Below, in pieces: positions 1 through 10,954 of a stretch of DNA of 64,000 nucleotides. The notes under the pieces were generated by a model. The model did not search any database and was not told the origin of the DNA. It was given only the letters and a program-made list of their open reading frames with translations. How positions within the stretch are numbered: position 1 is the stretch's first letter; each line of letters starts with the position of its first letter. The position numbers and the translations under genes were made by a program. Origin of the DNA: Simmondsia chinensis. Lineage: Eukaryota; Streptophyta; Magnoliopsida; Caryophyllales; Simmondsiaceae. The stretch spans positions 2,249,501-2,313,500 of the forward strand of contig JAGTTD010000010.1 in NCBI GenBank assembly GCA_018398585.1, read 5' to 3'.

Positions 1-77
1 GTTCAAATTGGGTCTTCATTTATTTTAAAATAGTCACCCATATTTTATTTATTTAGTGCTCCATATGATTACTTAGA

Positions 78-844
78 CTACATAACAGATAAAACACATA
101 TCCTCACATCAGGTGACAAATCACACAATTTTTTTTCGATGGTAAGAAAGTACGACATGGCATCAAACAAGACCTTGCTTGGATTTTGGCGGCTTTGCTT
201 CCAGTAACCGCAGACGCACTCAAAAAAGGGCCCAAACGGAGTAACCCCTTGGAAGAACCTCTCAAAGTATTCCTCGACTGTTGGCACCTCCACCTCACCG
301 GAAACTGCAGCCTTAAATTTCTTCAACTCGTACGTGGTCTTGAAAAAGTGCCAACCAGACACCAGCATGTCCATGGGGTCCCGAGCTGTATACACTATCT
401 TACACCCTGACCTAGACTCGTTATCTTTCATGGACTCAGGCAATGACCCATATGGCATATGGGTCGAGAAAATACGGGGTGGGCACAAAGGACAATACAA
501 ATAGATATCCGGGTTTAGATCACGGAGGTAAATAGTGGTCTCGAGAGGGACAATGAGGTCACGGGGGTGCTGGAGAAGGACGGGGGACGCAGAGAGGGGG
601 GTAGCGGTGATGATGGACAGTGGAGAAGATGAGGAATTTGAGCCAAGTTGTGCCAGTTTTGGGGTTGCTAGCTATGATTATATCAATAGAGTGGGCTTGG
701 AAGTGGCATCGCAGATGCAACGGTCGTTTTCGGGTACCAAAAGCCTTCATATTTAACGAGTCTTGTTTTTTTTCTCGGGAACTGGTTAAGCTCTACGGCG
801 TCACATTAAGGACTGACTGGCAGCGGTGGATGTGGGTTCTCCAT
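78..844 (-). pseudogene. Cytosolic sulfotransferase (SULT/SOT) pseudogene
   Basis: Functional relatives move the sulfuryl group of PAPS onto flavonols, hormones or other small acceptors in the cytosol. An ATG at 844 opens a short frame that stops at codon 13 (806-808) and continues into the SULT-typical EGFWYP. A shift of frame then gives HFQAHSIDIIIAS and the PAPS-binding loop PKTGTTWLK (559-750). A second shift, in the C-rich stretch near 571-585, leads to ILRDLNP-like sequence, FSTHMPYGSLPESM and the second PAPS motif region VYTARDPMDMLVSGWHFF (78-500). After SKVLF near 170 the family similarity stops, so the C-terminal third is missing. One nonsense codon, two frameshifts and a 3' truncation make it a clear pseudogene. 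The order of motifs makes the family assignment secure; the substrate class cannot be told. Confidence 0.88.
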
Positions 845-1911
845 GTACATAGAAAATGAAAGATGTGGTATTGAATTGTTGTGGAAATAGTGGTGTCACC
901 ATAGTAATTTTTATACGTGCAAAAGTTGGATGAATTATTGGATGACAATTAATATTAAATACTTTTTAATGTTTTATTTGATTAATTAAATTGGTATGTC
1001 ATATATTATACAAAATTAAAATGAAACCTAATTCTATTATGAAATAAAAATTTCTTTTCGATAAGTAGGATATATGTCCAAAAGGGCTTTAGCAGGGATT
1101 ATCAATTCTATGATGATAACATAAGTATATTAATAAAAAATTTAAGGTTTCTCTTTTTTTGAATGATTGGATTACATGCCCGAGAAAGCACAACAATGTA
1201 GGGCAAGGCCCGAAGGCAAACAACGAGAAACACCAAGAAACCCAAAATAGCAAATAGCCTACAAATTAGACTCCAATAGACAAAATGCTAAACCACCTAC
1301 AAAGATATACCTATAGATTGATGATGTAATTATCATAAAACGAGTCTATTATTATAATGGAAAATGACTTATGAAAATTAGTTTCTCCTCAATAGAAATC
1401 ATTTTCTCCTCAACGGGTACAAAATCATTATTGGGTGTTTACTCTCCGACTTAAGATTTGGAATAGTTGGTTCTTTCAAATGCTACAAGATCCTAATTAA
1501 TCGAGAGGTCAGGAGTTCATAGCTCAATAACTCTAACTTTATGTAATTCAAGCTAAAGGTGTGTGAAGTGGGAATCAAGCCCAATGAGCATTTGTATGAG
1601 GAGGCATGTTACAGTATTAAAACATTCTTAAGTCTTTACTCATTGGCTCGATTAAGTTTCTTGGATAATGGATTCATTGACGTGGATTCTTAATAGTTTA
1701 TAAAGAATAAAAAGAAATAGATGCGAATCCTACATATAACAGCTGAGGCTTGTCCCATCGGATGATGGAGGTGGGATGATTTTGACCATCGAGCCTAGAT
1801 CGACTCTCGGGCAACAGTGAGGCGATGGCCATGATGCCTGTAGAGACGTGCACTGCCCGTAAGGAATCGTCGCTACTTGTAGTTCCACTCAACCATGTTG
1901 GTTGGTGTAGA
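845..1911. other. Gene-free AT-rich flank
   Basis: No coding region is supported. Around 1150-1330 the minus strand reads like the 3' tail of a LINE (sequence ending TAATCCAATCATTC followed by an A-run), which is a weak resemblance only. The rest is simple AT-rich sequence up to the CACTA element. Confidence 0.4.
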
Positions 1912-1933
1912 CACTACAAGAAAAATGATCAAT

Positions 1934-2300
1934 AACGACGGAAAAATCCATTGTAAAAAACCAACGGATTTTTCCTCCGTCGTATGCCGTCGCAGAAGGC
2001 CTCGTCGTTAAAGGTCTTTTACGATGAATCCGTCGTAAATGATAATGTAACTATTTACGACGGCTCTTTATTCCATCATAAATAGTATGTTATTTACGAC
2101 GGAATTTTCAGTCGTAATTGTTTAAATATTAGCGACGGCAATTTTACTCAGTCGTAAATAATATGTTCCTTATGACAGATTTTTCTGTCGTAACTGTATA
2201 AACATTAACGAAGGCATTTTACTTTGTCGTAAAAAAAAAACATGATATCTAAAAAGGAATATATATACATTAGCGACGGCTTCGTTACTTGCCGTAAATA
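1934..2300. repeat. 5' subterminal repeat array of CACTA element 1
   Basis: At least eight direct and inverted copies of a motif close to TTTACGACGGAATTTT or AGCGACGGC occur here. The same motif recurs at the other end of the element (4990-5160). Such arrays bind the TNPA-like protein in the En/Spm system; that role is inferred from position. Confidence 0.75.
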
Positions 2301-4866
2301 GCATGCCATTTACTATAAAATTATACATATTAGTTGTACTCACAATAACTAGAATTTGTTTGTCGTTATTGTTGGATCCATTAGCAATATCACCCACCAT
2401 TACAATTATGAAAATAAGAATTAAAATAAAGACAAGTGAAACAAATGCAAATTCAATAACTTACAACTTGCTCATATCACAAGAGTATTTACATTCAAAA
2501 AACGAACTAACATACATAATCACGTATATCACCACAATATGGTAGGATTAACTTCCTGTCATAATGTATATGTACAATCCAAAAAATCTAATTTATCCAC
2601 ATGAAACCACATCAAATTTTAAGTAGAGAGAAGTTCAAAAAGATTGTCAATCTTTCATTCCTCGCTCTTCAAGTTCGCAACCCTACAAAACATACATTTA
2701 TAACAAAAGTTAAGCTCAGGTAATATACATATTTCATGTAACAAAAAATAGGAGAAATAAGTGTATAGACTAACTTAAGTACATTTCAAGCAAGTGATCC
2801 TCAGCTGTAACATGCAATCAATTTGAAACCCAAGTACCAACTTCTTGAGAAAAGGTGTCAAGGCTCCGCTGATTTTGCAAATAAAATGAGTAATCAATCA
2901 CCCACTCATCACAGAATTTAGACATAGTCAAGGGGTTAATCCTTTCAGTGGGTATATATATGCCGTTAACCATACTTTATAAGTAATGTGGAAAAAAAAC
3001 ATAAAAAATATCCAATTCTAAAGACTTAATTCCAAAAATAATAACAGACAAATGACCATTGCTCAAACGCTATGTCAATAGCAACATCAACATCAACATC
3101 AACTCTCTCAAACTCTCGGCTCTCCCCTGCTCCCTCCTATCTGCTTCTTCTCTTTCCTCCTTTCTCATTTCCCTTTATACTAATACCTGTAAATGCTACT
3201 ATTCCCACACTTAGAATGATATTAATATACAAAATACTCACTCCCTGATTAATGAAGCTGATTGTTCTTGGTGATTGAGTTGTTGCAAGTTTGATTGTAA
3301 CAAAGAGCAATGTCAAAACTAATGTGTCAATAAACTAAAAAACCCTAACATATAAGAAATCAGGCACTCAAAAAGCAATGTCAAATATATTAATGTTTAC
3401 AGTTTAGAGTTTATATAAGACCTAACCCTAGAAGCCCAAAGAATCAAATCAAACTCTCAAACAATTGTGACGATTTCTACAAAAAATTGCTTAGGATTTA
3501 TATAAACCCTAACCCTAAAAACCAAATCAATAGAAGGATGTAGTTTTTTAAGTGGTAAGTGTCTACTTATCTTAGATAAGATGTCATATACTAACTTGAA
3601 GATCTTGTTAATCTTCAAGATCTTCCCATTTTCCTCAGCAATCTCATCAAACAAGGCCTCGGTTCCGCCAAAGCTAGCATATTAGAAATGCTACATCACA
3701 ATGACGAAACATGGTAAACTTATTTCACTAAGGTGCTTTACTATTGACCAATTTACAGGTGTTAATTTCGATTCAAGCTAAATTAAGAGTAAGAATGCGA
3801 AATCAAATTCAAACTAATGCAAATGCGAATGCACTTGAGAATGGGAAAATACAAGTGAGAATTAAGTGAGAAATCAAATTCAAACATAGACTTTAGTCTC
3901 CAACAAACAAGCAAAGATGAGGAAAAGGAAACCAAGGATAACTAATTCTAGTAGTGATAAGACTGAGATGTCAAGGATTTAGCTCTAGAAGACCATTTTA
4001 GGTATATAACATCAAGTTCCTTAAGATGGTAATTGAATAAAGGATTGTGATATATAAGCATAAGTGTAACAAATTATTCAACAATAGAATAAACTGTTCA
4101 ACATTTGATAGTCTTTTTAACTTTTTCATGTGAAGTAACAATACCAACACAGATCTAAACAAACTAACATATATGATACCAATATGAGTTCACATACAAG
4201 CAATTTTCAGGTAATTATTTCAATTAATTCATGCAATCAATTGATTGAAGCTTGCATAAGCAAAAACCTTGTACGAATTTGGTTCATTACAAATTTTTAG
4301 TTTAATATAAAATACAAATCAATAATTAGGCCAACATTGAAACCTAGGGCTCAATATATTATGCAATAAATTAAAAAAAATTCCAATTAATTTGTGTTTT
4401 GATGTTCAAATGTACTAATAATGGAGAGAAATGTGAAATTGTGACCATAAAAATGAGGAGAGACCCCAATCTCCTCTATTATCACTCAATCGGCAACTTT
4501 AACCACTCTTTAATTATCAAAGCCTATACAAATCAAAATAAATTATAAAAACTAGATTAAGAATAAGAGAAGACTAACTCTAGTCAAAAACCCATAAAAT
4601 TTAAAAAAAAACCTAAATCAAGGGAAGTGTGAGAAATAGAAGTCCTCAGCTACTTTCTTTAGTATAAAAGAGTATAAATTTACAAACAATAAGTGGGTTC
4701 GGGTATGGATTGAGTAAGAAAGGTGAACAAAGGGAGAGAGAGAGAACGCAAACCTAAGTGCGGAGATGGTCGAAATCCGTATGTATGTTGGGGAAGGTAG
4801 TCGGTGGCCATGGCGGCGTGCGAGGAGTCGTTGGTGAACGCAGTGGGCCAGGCGTCGGAGATGAGG

Positions 4867-4879
4867 CGGGGGCCGGGGG

Positions 4880-4919
<40 letters not shown>

Positions 4920-4930
4920 GGGGGATTGTG
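4867..4930 (+). repeat. G-rich tract with a 37-base poly(G) run
   Basis: An uninterrupted G run occupies 4882-4918, flanked by further GGG groups. The overlapping proline- and glycine-rich frames are products of this tract, not genes. The run length is likely to be uncertain in any sequencing. Confidence 0.85.
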
Positions 4931-4989
4931 GGGGCAAGAGGGGGTTTTCGGGGTAGAAGACCAAAAGGCGCTAAAAAACGCCCCATAAT

Positions 4990-5160
4990 ATCGGCGAAAA
5001 TTTGAAAGTCATTTACGTCGGAAAATTGAGACCCATTTACAACGGTATTTTACAACCGTCGTAGTTGCTTATACCTTTTACGACAGAGTAAAATTCCGTC
5101 GTAAATAAAGCATTATTTACGACGGAATTTTACTCCATCGCAAAGTGTTTGTCGTAGATG
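4990..5160. repeat. 3' subterminal repeat array of CACTA element 1
   Basis: Several copies of TTTACGACGG, ACAACGG and TTCCGTCGTAAAT lie just inside the 3' terminus, mirroring the 5' array. The last about 80 bp of this array are repeated at 5581-5661 by a tandem duplication. Confidence 0.75.
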
Positions 5161-5355
5161 CGTGCTTTTTTTTTTGTAGTGAGAGTTTCCAAATCATACT
5201 AGAATAAGGCTCGACTAAAAAAGTCTGGCTCATCTTATATATAGAGGATGACTGCAATAATATAAGATATGTTACGAATAATTGTTTTTCCCTTCATTGT
5301 CTTCCTTCAATTTTTCTTTAATCTTGTTAGTAATTTGAGATCATATAATCCATGC

Positions 5356-5428
5356 CGAAAGGGGTAAGGCTGCGTACATCACCCCCCCCTAGACCTTGCA
5401 TTCTGCAGGAGCCGCAAGGCACTGGGAC

Positions 5429-5463
<35 letters not shown>
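5356..5463 (+). mobile_element. Truncated Angio-domain (Au-like) SINE, (GTT)n tail, copy 1
   Basis: The core GGGTAAGGCTGCGTACATCA, then AGACC, then a GGAGCCGCAAGGCACTGGGA segment, ends in (GTT)n. A perfect 12-bp target duplication, TATAATCCATGC, lies at 5344-5355 and 5464-5475. The 5' head is absent. The body matches the conserved 3' domain shared by many angiosperm SINEs, from memory of that family. Confidence 0.8.
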
Positions 5464-5464
<1 letters not shown>

Positions 5465-5834
5465 ATAATCCATGCTGCAACAATGGCAATTCGCTTTTCT
5501 TAATGGCTCGACTAAGAAAGTCTGACTCATGTTGTTGTTGTTGTTGTTGTTGTTGTTGTATAATCCATGTTGTTGTTGTCGTAAATAAAGCATTATTTAC
5601 GACGGAATTTTACTCCATCGCAAAGTGTTTGTCGTAGATGCGTGCTTTTTTTTTGTAGTGAGAGTTTCCAAATCATACTAGAATAAGGCTCGACTAAAAA
5701 AGTCTGGCTCATCTTATATATAGAGGATGACTGCAATAATATAAGATATGTTACGAATAATTGTTTTTCCCTTCATTGTCTTCCTTCAATTTTTCTTTAA
5801 TCTTGTTAGTAATTTGAGATCATATAATCCATGC

Positions 5835-5906
5835 CGAAAGGGGTAAGGCTGCGTACATCACCCCCCCTAGACCTTGCATTCTGCAGGAGCCGCAAGGCAC
5901 TGGGAC

Positions 5907-5944
<38 letters not shown>
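5835..5944 (+). mobile_element. Truncated Angio-domain SINE, duplicate copy
   Basis: This is the second copy of the 5356-5463 SINE, carried by the tandem duplication rather than by a new insertion. It keeps the same TATAATCCATGC target duplication (5823-5834 and 5945-5956). Confidence 0.8.
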
Positions 5945-5945
<1 letters not shown>

Positions 5946-6011
5946 ATAATCCATGCTGCAACAATGGCAATTCGCTTTTCTTAATGGCTCGACTAAGAAA
6001 GTCTGACTCAT

Positions 6012-8081
6012 GTCCTTTTTCGCCATTGTTAACAAAATTAGAGAATCAAGAAACATCTACTCCTACTGATTAGGCATATACATCATCCACACCATTAAAT
6101 TTAGAATCATTGCCTGGTGCCAAGCAATTGTGGGTCGTCCAGATGTATCCATCCATCATTTTACAAATGACCCTCACAGATTGTGTTCCTCCACTATTAC
6201 CAGCTCTAGATCCAGATTCGCCAACTCTCACACCCTACAGACCTCCTCTATTATCACAATCGATTTTACATTGTGTCTCCAGTTATAACCACAGTCAAAG
6301 CCGGTAGATTTTAGACCGACTTTGACCATGTTAAGCACCTAGATGAGGGGTCTTCGACCATTTTGCCCATTTTATCCCCTTCCCTTTCATGAGTATCCTT
6401 TCTTTCTTTCTTAACCAAAAAATAAAAAGGCTGCGACATACGCAATGGAAATTTTTATGTTTCACCGGACTCTGAGGCCCGACCCATTAAGTTTGAACAA
6501 ACAAGATCTACGTATAAGTCCCAATGGAGTTTCATTCTAAAATCGTTTGGCATTAGGTGGAGTAACATACTAAGCTTATAATTAATATCTTTACTCTGAT
6601 AACTCTTATGTAGGATTTTAATTACTAAGTTCATACATGGAATAATACTTCCAAATCAAATAGAATCTAAGATGATCACATGATTCATTTGTACCCTTAA
6701 ATAACTTTTTTGGATTTTGTAAAAAGGACCCATATTTTTGACCCCAAAAAAATGGTTAATGGTGCTGACGTGAACGTCCATGGATTTTGTGGTGAGTGAA
6801 TAGCGTCATTGTAAAAAGACCGGGATCGGATATAATCCAAAGCGATTCAAACAACTATGGATCCCCAAATTTTAGGTATCTCGAAATATCTGAGATTGTG
6901 ATTTTTAAAATATAAATTGTTAATATAAATAATTTTTTTGATTAAAACTTCTATAGTTTGTTGTATATAAAGAGCCTCAATTTGAAAATTTTGTTTGGGG
7001 CTCCTAAAATGTCATATCCGGCCCTATAAATGACAAAAAATAAAAGTATTCCAAATTTAGTGATAACGTCGAAAGAAATGTGCAAATAAAAGAAATGTGC
7101 TTGTTTGTCGGCTCGGACGGGTTTTGTATCAGCTAATTATCAAAAAAAATCGTGCAAAATAAGGAAAATAAGTATATCAAAAATGTTCAGTTGAAATAAC
7201 AATAAAAGAAAAAAAGACAAAAAATGACAAGGTCAAATTTTAAACTAGGACCGTATTATAGACAAAGCCAGGCAAAGGCTAATCAACTTTGCCCATGTAA
7301 ATTACATACCAGTACCTCGAGACCTGGTGCATTAAAATTTTTAGTACATCAACATCAAGAGATATTACTTTAGTCCAAAAATTGTATTGTTCAAAAAATA
7401 AAACAGTACCACAGTATGTAACAGTATAAAATAGGCCTCTTTTCCAACTCTGCTTAACTAGTAGCGTCACGACATTACAATTCATATGTGGGACGAAGGA
7501 ATAGCAAGGGGATGGGTAGTTTATCAACATATAATGATAAGTTTAATACCCTTCCATACTGTAATTATTTAGACTATTTTATTAAAAATATGTGACTCAT
7601 ATTTTATTAATCGTTATGTTATTAGTATGCAACTTTATCCATAAAATAATGATATCAAAACATAAGCCAAGTTGATAAGAAGGAATGAAAGAGACATTAT
7701 ATTTTTAACTCCTAATCGCTTGGGTACCCTAAGATTTGATAATTTATCACTTAAGTATTTTAATATTTTAATATATATATATATATAATAGGGTATCTTG
7801 AGTTTAAACGTTTTATCACTTGATAATTAGTTAGAATCTCGCAATACAAAAGCCGGCAATCCCCCAAGAGTCGGGCCCGAGGCCAAACCAATGTGTGGAG
7901 TACCAAAACAAGCCAAAAGAAACAGAATACAGCAGCGCCCTATTAGATATTATTTGGTTGAAATTCAATAGATTTTAAAATTTTCAAATCTTCACTAAAA
8001 TTTGACGATTTTCTTTTGAAAATGCGGAGATGACATTTAAAAGTGACAATATTTTAGTAGCTTACATCAAAATTCGGAGCG

Positions 8082-8116
<35 letters not shown>

Positions 8117-8316
8117 GTGTGTCTCATTCTTATGAGAGGGTGAGAGCATGAGAGGGGCGAATCCTAACCCTTCATTGTAATGGACGGTCAAGATTTATTG
8201 ATCATAAAAAAAATAATAATAATAATTTACGGCCCATACACATTAATGGGGCAGAAAGAAAGAAGAACTAAAGGAGGAAATTTTTTTTTTTTTTCAATAC
8301 TCAACAAATCTTAGAA

Positions 8317-8350
<34 letters not shown>

Positions 8351-8371
8351 TCTAATATAAAAAAAAAAAAA
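6012..8371. other. Gene-free stretch with dispersed repeat fragments
   Basis: No gene is supported. 6470-6650 belongs to a dispersed family seen again near 42400-42560 and 52460-52640 (sequence around CTTATGTATGATTTTAATTA). 7290-7600 resembles the foldback MITE at 29255-29535. 7700-7830 carries the family motif GGTACCTAAGTGATAA. A (TA)n(TG)n microsatellite lies at about 8072-8121. Confidence 0.5.
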
Positions 8372-8435
8372 TTTACTCCTATAAGCATTATATAGGAATT
8401 AAATGTTTTTTTTATATAATGCTTATAGGAGTAAA
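8372..8435. repeat. Perfect 23-bp inverted repeat (hairpin)
   Basis: The 23 bases at 8372-8394, which contain ACTCCTATAAGCATTATATA, are exactly inverted at 8413-8435 across an 18-base loop. Related pieces (TATAGGAGTAAAA) recur near 9670 and 10565. It is probably the end of a small MITE relic. Confidence 0.75.
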
Positions 8436-8480
8436 AAAAAAAAAAAAAATTTATTAAAGACAAAATTTTTGCTCCTGTAA

Positions 8481-9382
8481 GGGCCGCTCCAATGGTGCTT
8501 CAAATTGCACCCAAAATTTTAAAAAATTGGGGCTCCAATGGGAGCCCCATTTTTTTTTTTAATAATATTTTTTTTATTTATTATTTATTTTTAATTAATA
8601 AAATATATTAAATTTTATTTTAAAATATATTTTAAATATTAATAAATTTTTATATATTAAATTTGAGCAATTTTTTAATTTAATTATTCATTGAGCAATT
8701 AATTTGAGTATTTGAATATGAGCAGTAGAAGGTTCGTATTTTTATTTAATTTAATTATTGTTATTGGAAATGAATCTGTTTGTTTGCCCGAGGAAACCTT
8801 TTGCACGCCTCCGTTACCTTTTGGGAGCCTACGCCCCATAGAAACTGTCTACCTGAGACTGTCCCTTGGCCCGTAGGTCCTGACACAAGGTTAGAATTCT
8901 AGCTCTTCCAGAGTGGTATCTCACTGATGGCTCGGGCCCCCCCGGAAGGGACCTTCTTCACCTTCCACCTAAGCTGCGCAGGAAAGGCCCAAAGCCAATC
9001 CCAGAGAACAGTAAAGCTTCATAGGGTCTTTCTGTCCAGGTGTAGGTAGTCCGCATCTTCACAGACATGTCTATTTCACCGAGCCTCTCTCCGAGACGGT
9101 GCCCAGATCGTTACGCCTTTCGTGCGTTAAGTTATATTTTATCAATATAAATTTTAATTTTTAAAATTTTAATTCATTCTCTCAATATAATTAATTATTT
9201 TTTAATTATATTTATTTTTAATACATTTTTATTTTTTGTCTTGAATTAATTAAAATAGTATAAATAACATTAATTATTAAAATATATAAAAAATAGGGCT
9301 TTAAAAATGGGGCACGGTTGGAGAGGAGAAGCCCTATTTTTCTATGAAGCCCCATTTTAATGGGGCACCGTTGCAAGCAGCC
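8481..9382. mobile_element. Tourist/PIF-Harbinger-like MITE with a plastid insert
   Basis: The left end GGGCCGCTCCAATGGTGC and the right end GCACCGTTGCAAGCAGCC form an imperfect terminal inverted repeat. TAA stands directly outside each end (8478-8480 and 9383-9385), the typical Harbinger target duplication. The arms are AT-rich with GGGGCTCCAATGGGAGCCCC-like sequence. The middle is replaced by a plastid 23S rRNA segment (8786-9126). No transposase is present. Confidence 0.75.
8786..9126 (-). pseudogene. Plastid 23S rRNA fragment (NUPT)
   Basis: Read on the minus strand, this segment matches domain V of chloroplast 23S rRNA. It includes GCACGAAAGGCGTAACGATC, the CGGTGAAATAGACATGTCTG region, GGACAGAAAGACCCTATGAA and GTGAGATACCACTCTGGAAG, in the native order. 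Both edges break off abruptly into AT-rich MITE sequence. It is an untranscribed nuclear copy of organelle DNA, not a functional rRNA gene. Confidence 0.93.
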
Positions 9383-10036
9383 TAAGCATTATTAAAAAAA
9401 GATTTTTTTTATTTTTTTTGAGCCAACTTTTTTGAAATTTGACAAGAATAATAAGCTATTCTAAAATTGGGTCTTTGCCATCATTTAATGACACTACATA
9501 TAACTAGCAAAAACATAGAATAAATAAATAAATATTCTATAATAAATGTCAACACTACATTCACGTCGACTTCTACCGATTGGCTTACAATATGGCCAAC
9601 ACTGTTACATAGTGCCCTATCTCCACTTATTAGCTTGCAGGTTGTAATAGTATATGTAGTGTGCCATTTATAATGATTATAGGAGTAAAAAAAATTCCAA
9701 GGAAACAGCCTCTCTTTAGGGTATGTGATATCGAAACATCGAATTGCGTTTCTGAGTATGAAAGTTGAAGCGCTAGCATTTTACGAATTTCCTGCAATTA
9801 TGTGTTTAAGTCGTTATTGCCGTCATCTAAGCTATATCGAGTTCATTTTAGATGCTTTATTGACTACTTAACTAAGATGATGAGTTCAATGGCTTGCAGG
9901 ATGGATCTTATTCTAGGGGGCCCGTTGACATTCCAGTCAGTGAAGGTGTTGAGTCCAAATATTATCTTTCTCCAACATACAAATTTGAGCAAGTAATTTC
10001 TCTTTTTTTTTACCTTGTTGTAATGGCAAAGTAAGT
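9383..10036. other. Gene-free stretch
   Basis: No coding or RNA gene is supported. Open frames near 9800-9990 have no recognisable similarity and no gene-like composition. Confidence 0.4.
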
Positions 10037-10190
10037 AAATCTATCTTATATATTATTGCCAAGTAGCCCATATCCCCAAAAAGTTGCTAAACTCCAATTC
10101 AAACAATTATAAGAGAGTGTCAGTAAAAGCCTCTAAACTCTAATATAAGCAATTCTGAGATATAATCATTTAATATTTAAGGTTATAGGA
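10037..10190 (+). mobile_element. Helitron-related fragment
   Basis: 10046-10156 is clearly similar to the interior of the small Helitron at 44436-44723; both share TTGCCAAGTA, then CTCTAAACTC blocks and a CAATTCT segment. The 5' TCTATCTTATATATT-type start is present. I could not find a matching hairpin plus CTRR end downstream, so the extent is open. Confidence 0.5.
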
Positions 10191-10207
10191 AGGACACCGT
10201 TCGAACG

Positions 10208-10440
10208 ATGCTGCGAGTAGCGGCGAGATGGCTCTCCTCTCTCTCCTCAACCATTAGGCCATGGCGTCCTGCCTCCGCCACCACTAAGAGTCTATTTTCT
10301 GGCAGCAATTCGTCCCCAACTGAAGCCAGATCCGCGTACTCCTTCGATTTCTTCAAGTTTGGACCTCACATCTATGTTCCAAACCGAGGCGGCAATGCTT
10401 CTATGCCACTAACAAGCTTCTCAAGTTGGGAGTACTTGAA
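10208..10440 (+). pseudogene. Possible first-exon remnant of the mitochondrial Rieske protein
   Basis: The frame from ATG 10208 starts MLRVAARWLSSLSSTIRPW and continues Ser/Arg/Thr-rich, like a mitochondrial presequence. MLRVAGRRL-type starts are typical of plant ubiquinol-cytochrome c reductase iron-sulfur subunits of complex III. Nothing of the membrane anchor or the 2Fe-2S domain follows: the frame runs into a SINE at about 10445. It is therefore at best a displaced exon 1, beside a Helitron-like fragment that could have carried it. The Rieske assignment rests on a short N-terminus; another mitochondrial protein is possible. Confidence 0.4.
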
Positions 10441-10444
10441 AATA

Positions 10445-10564
10445 GCCTCCTTTCAGGGTTGCTTCCGGAAGGGGAAAGGCTGCGTATACCTACCCTCCCC
10501 AGACCCTGCCCTTGGCGGGAGCCCTTGGTGGCACTGTGCTTGTTGTTGTTAATGTTGTTGTTGT
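10445..10564 (+). mobile_element. Truncated Angio-domain SINE, (GTT)n tail
   Basis: The sequence runs ATAGCCTCCTTTCAGGG, AAGGCTGCGTATACCTACCC, AGACCCTGCCCTTGGCGGGA, then GTTGTTGTTAATGTTGTTGT. No 5' head is present. Confidence 0.75.
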
Positions 10565-10954
10565 AGGAGTAAAAAACAAAAAAACGCTTCTCCTTTTTCA
10601 TAATTTATATAGGAGTTAAAATTTTATTTTTTTTAATAATGACGCATCTACACTGTTTCTGATACTTCAGGTTACTTTGCTAAATATTTTTGTAAAAAGA
10701 TTACTTTTTTAAAATTTTTTTCAAAATAGGACATTTTACTATATTATATTCACTTATCCAGCAAAAGGAAACCCTACTGGACCAAATTTAAATGGGCCCA
10801 AGGCCCCAAGCATATGGGCTTACTAAATAACATTAAATTTAATTTTTTTTTCCGTTTATTTTCATCCCAAAAATAAATTATGGCCTATAGGCTAGATTAT
10901 AATATATATTATACACCCGAAAAATTCTCCTTCAACACACTGGGAGGAGGAGTG

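Larger units (their letters stand above)
1912..5181. mobile_element. Non-autonomous CACTA (En/Spm) transposon, complete
   Basis: The element begins CACTACAAGAAAAA at 1912 and ends with the inverted form TTTTTTTTTGTAGTG at 5181. It is flanked by the same 3 bp, AGA, at 1909-1911 and 5182-5184, as expected for CACTA insertion. Both ends carry clusters of the short motif TACGACGG and its inverse (GTCGTAAAT), the usual subterminal transposase-binding repeats. In 3,270 bp no TNP2-type transposase or Transposase_24 homologue is visible, so it would need a transposase in trans. The interior is AT-rich except for a GC-rich block at about 4740-4985 containing a 37-base G run. That block could be captured host sequence, but I do not recognise it. 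Confidence 0.9.
5101..6011. repeat. Tandem duplication (about 432 bp unit) of CACTA 3' end plus flank
   Basis: 5101-5532 and 5581-6011 are nearly identical, differing mainly in the length of T, C and GTT runs. The unit contains the last about 81 bp of the CACTA element, its AGA target duplication, flanking DNA and a SINE. The copies are separated by about 48 bp of TTG repeats and a TATAATCCATG piece that look derived from the SINE tail and its target duplication. Confidence 0.9.

Noticed and set aside
4618..4988. Proline- and glycine-rich frames
   Set aside because: They depend on the 37-base G run.
5431..6073. Poly-Leu and poly-Thr frames
   Set aside because: Translations of the (GTT)n SINE tails.
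8786..9126. A functional rRNA gene
   Set aside because: Only 341 bp of plastid 23S rRNA with abrupt ends inside a MITE; it is an organelle-derived insert.
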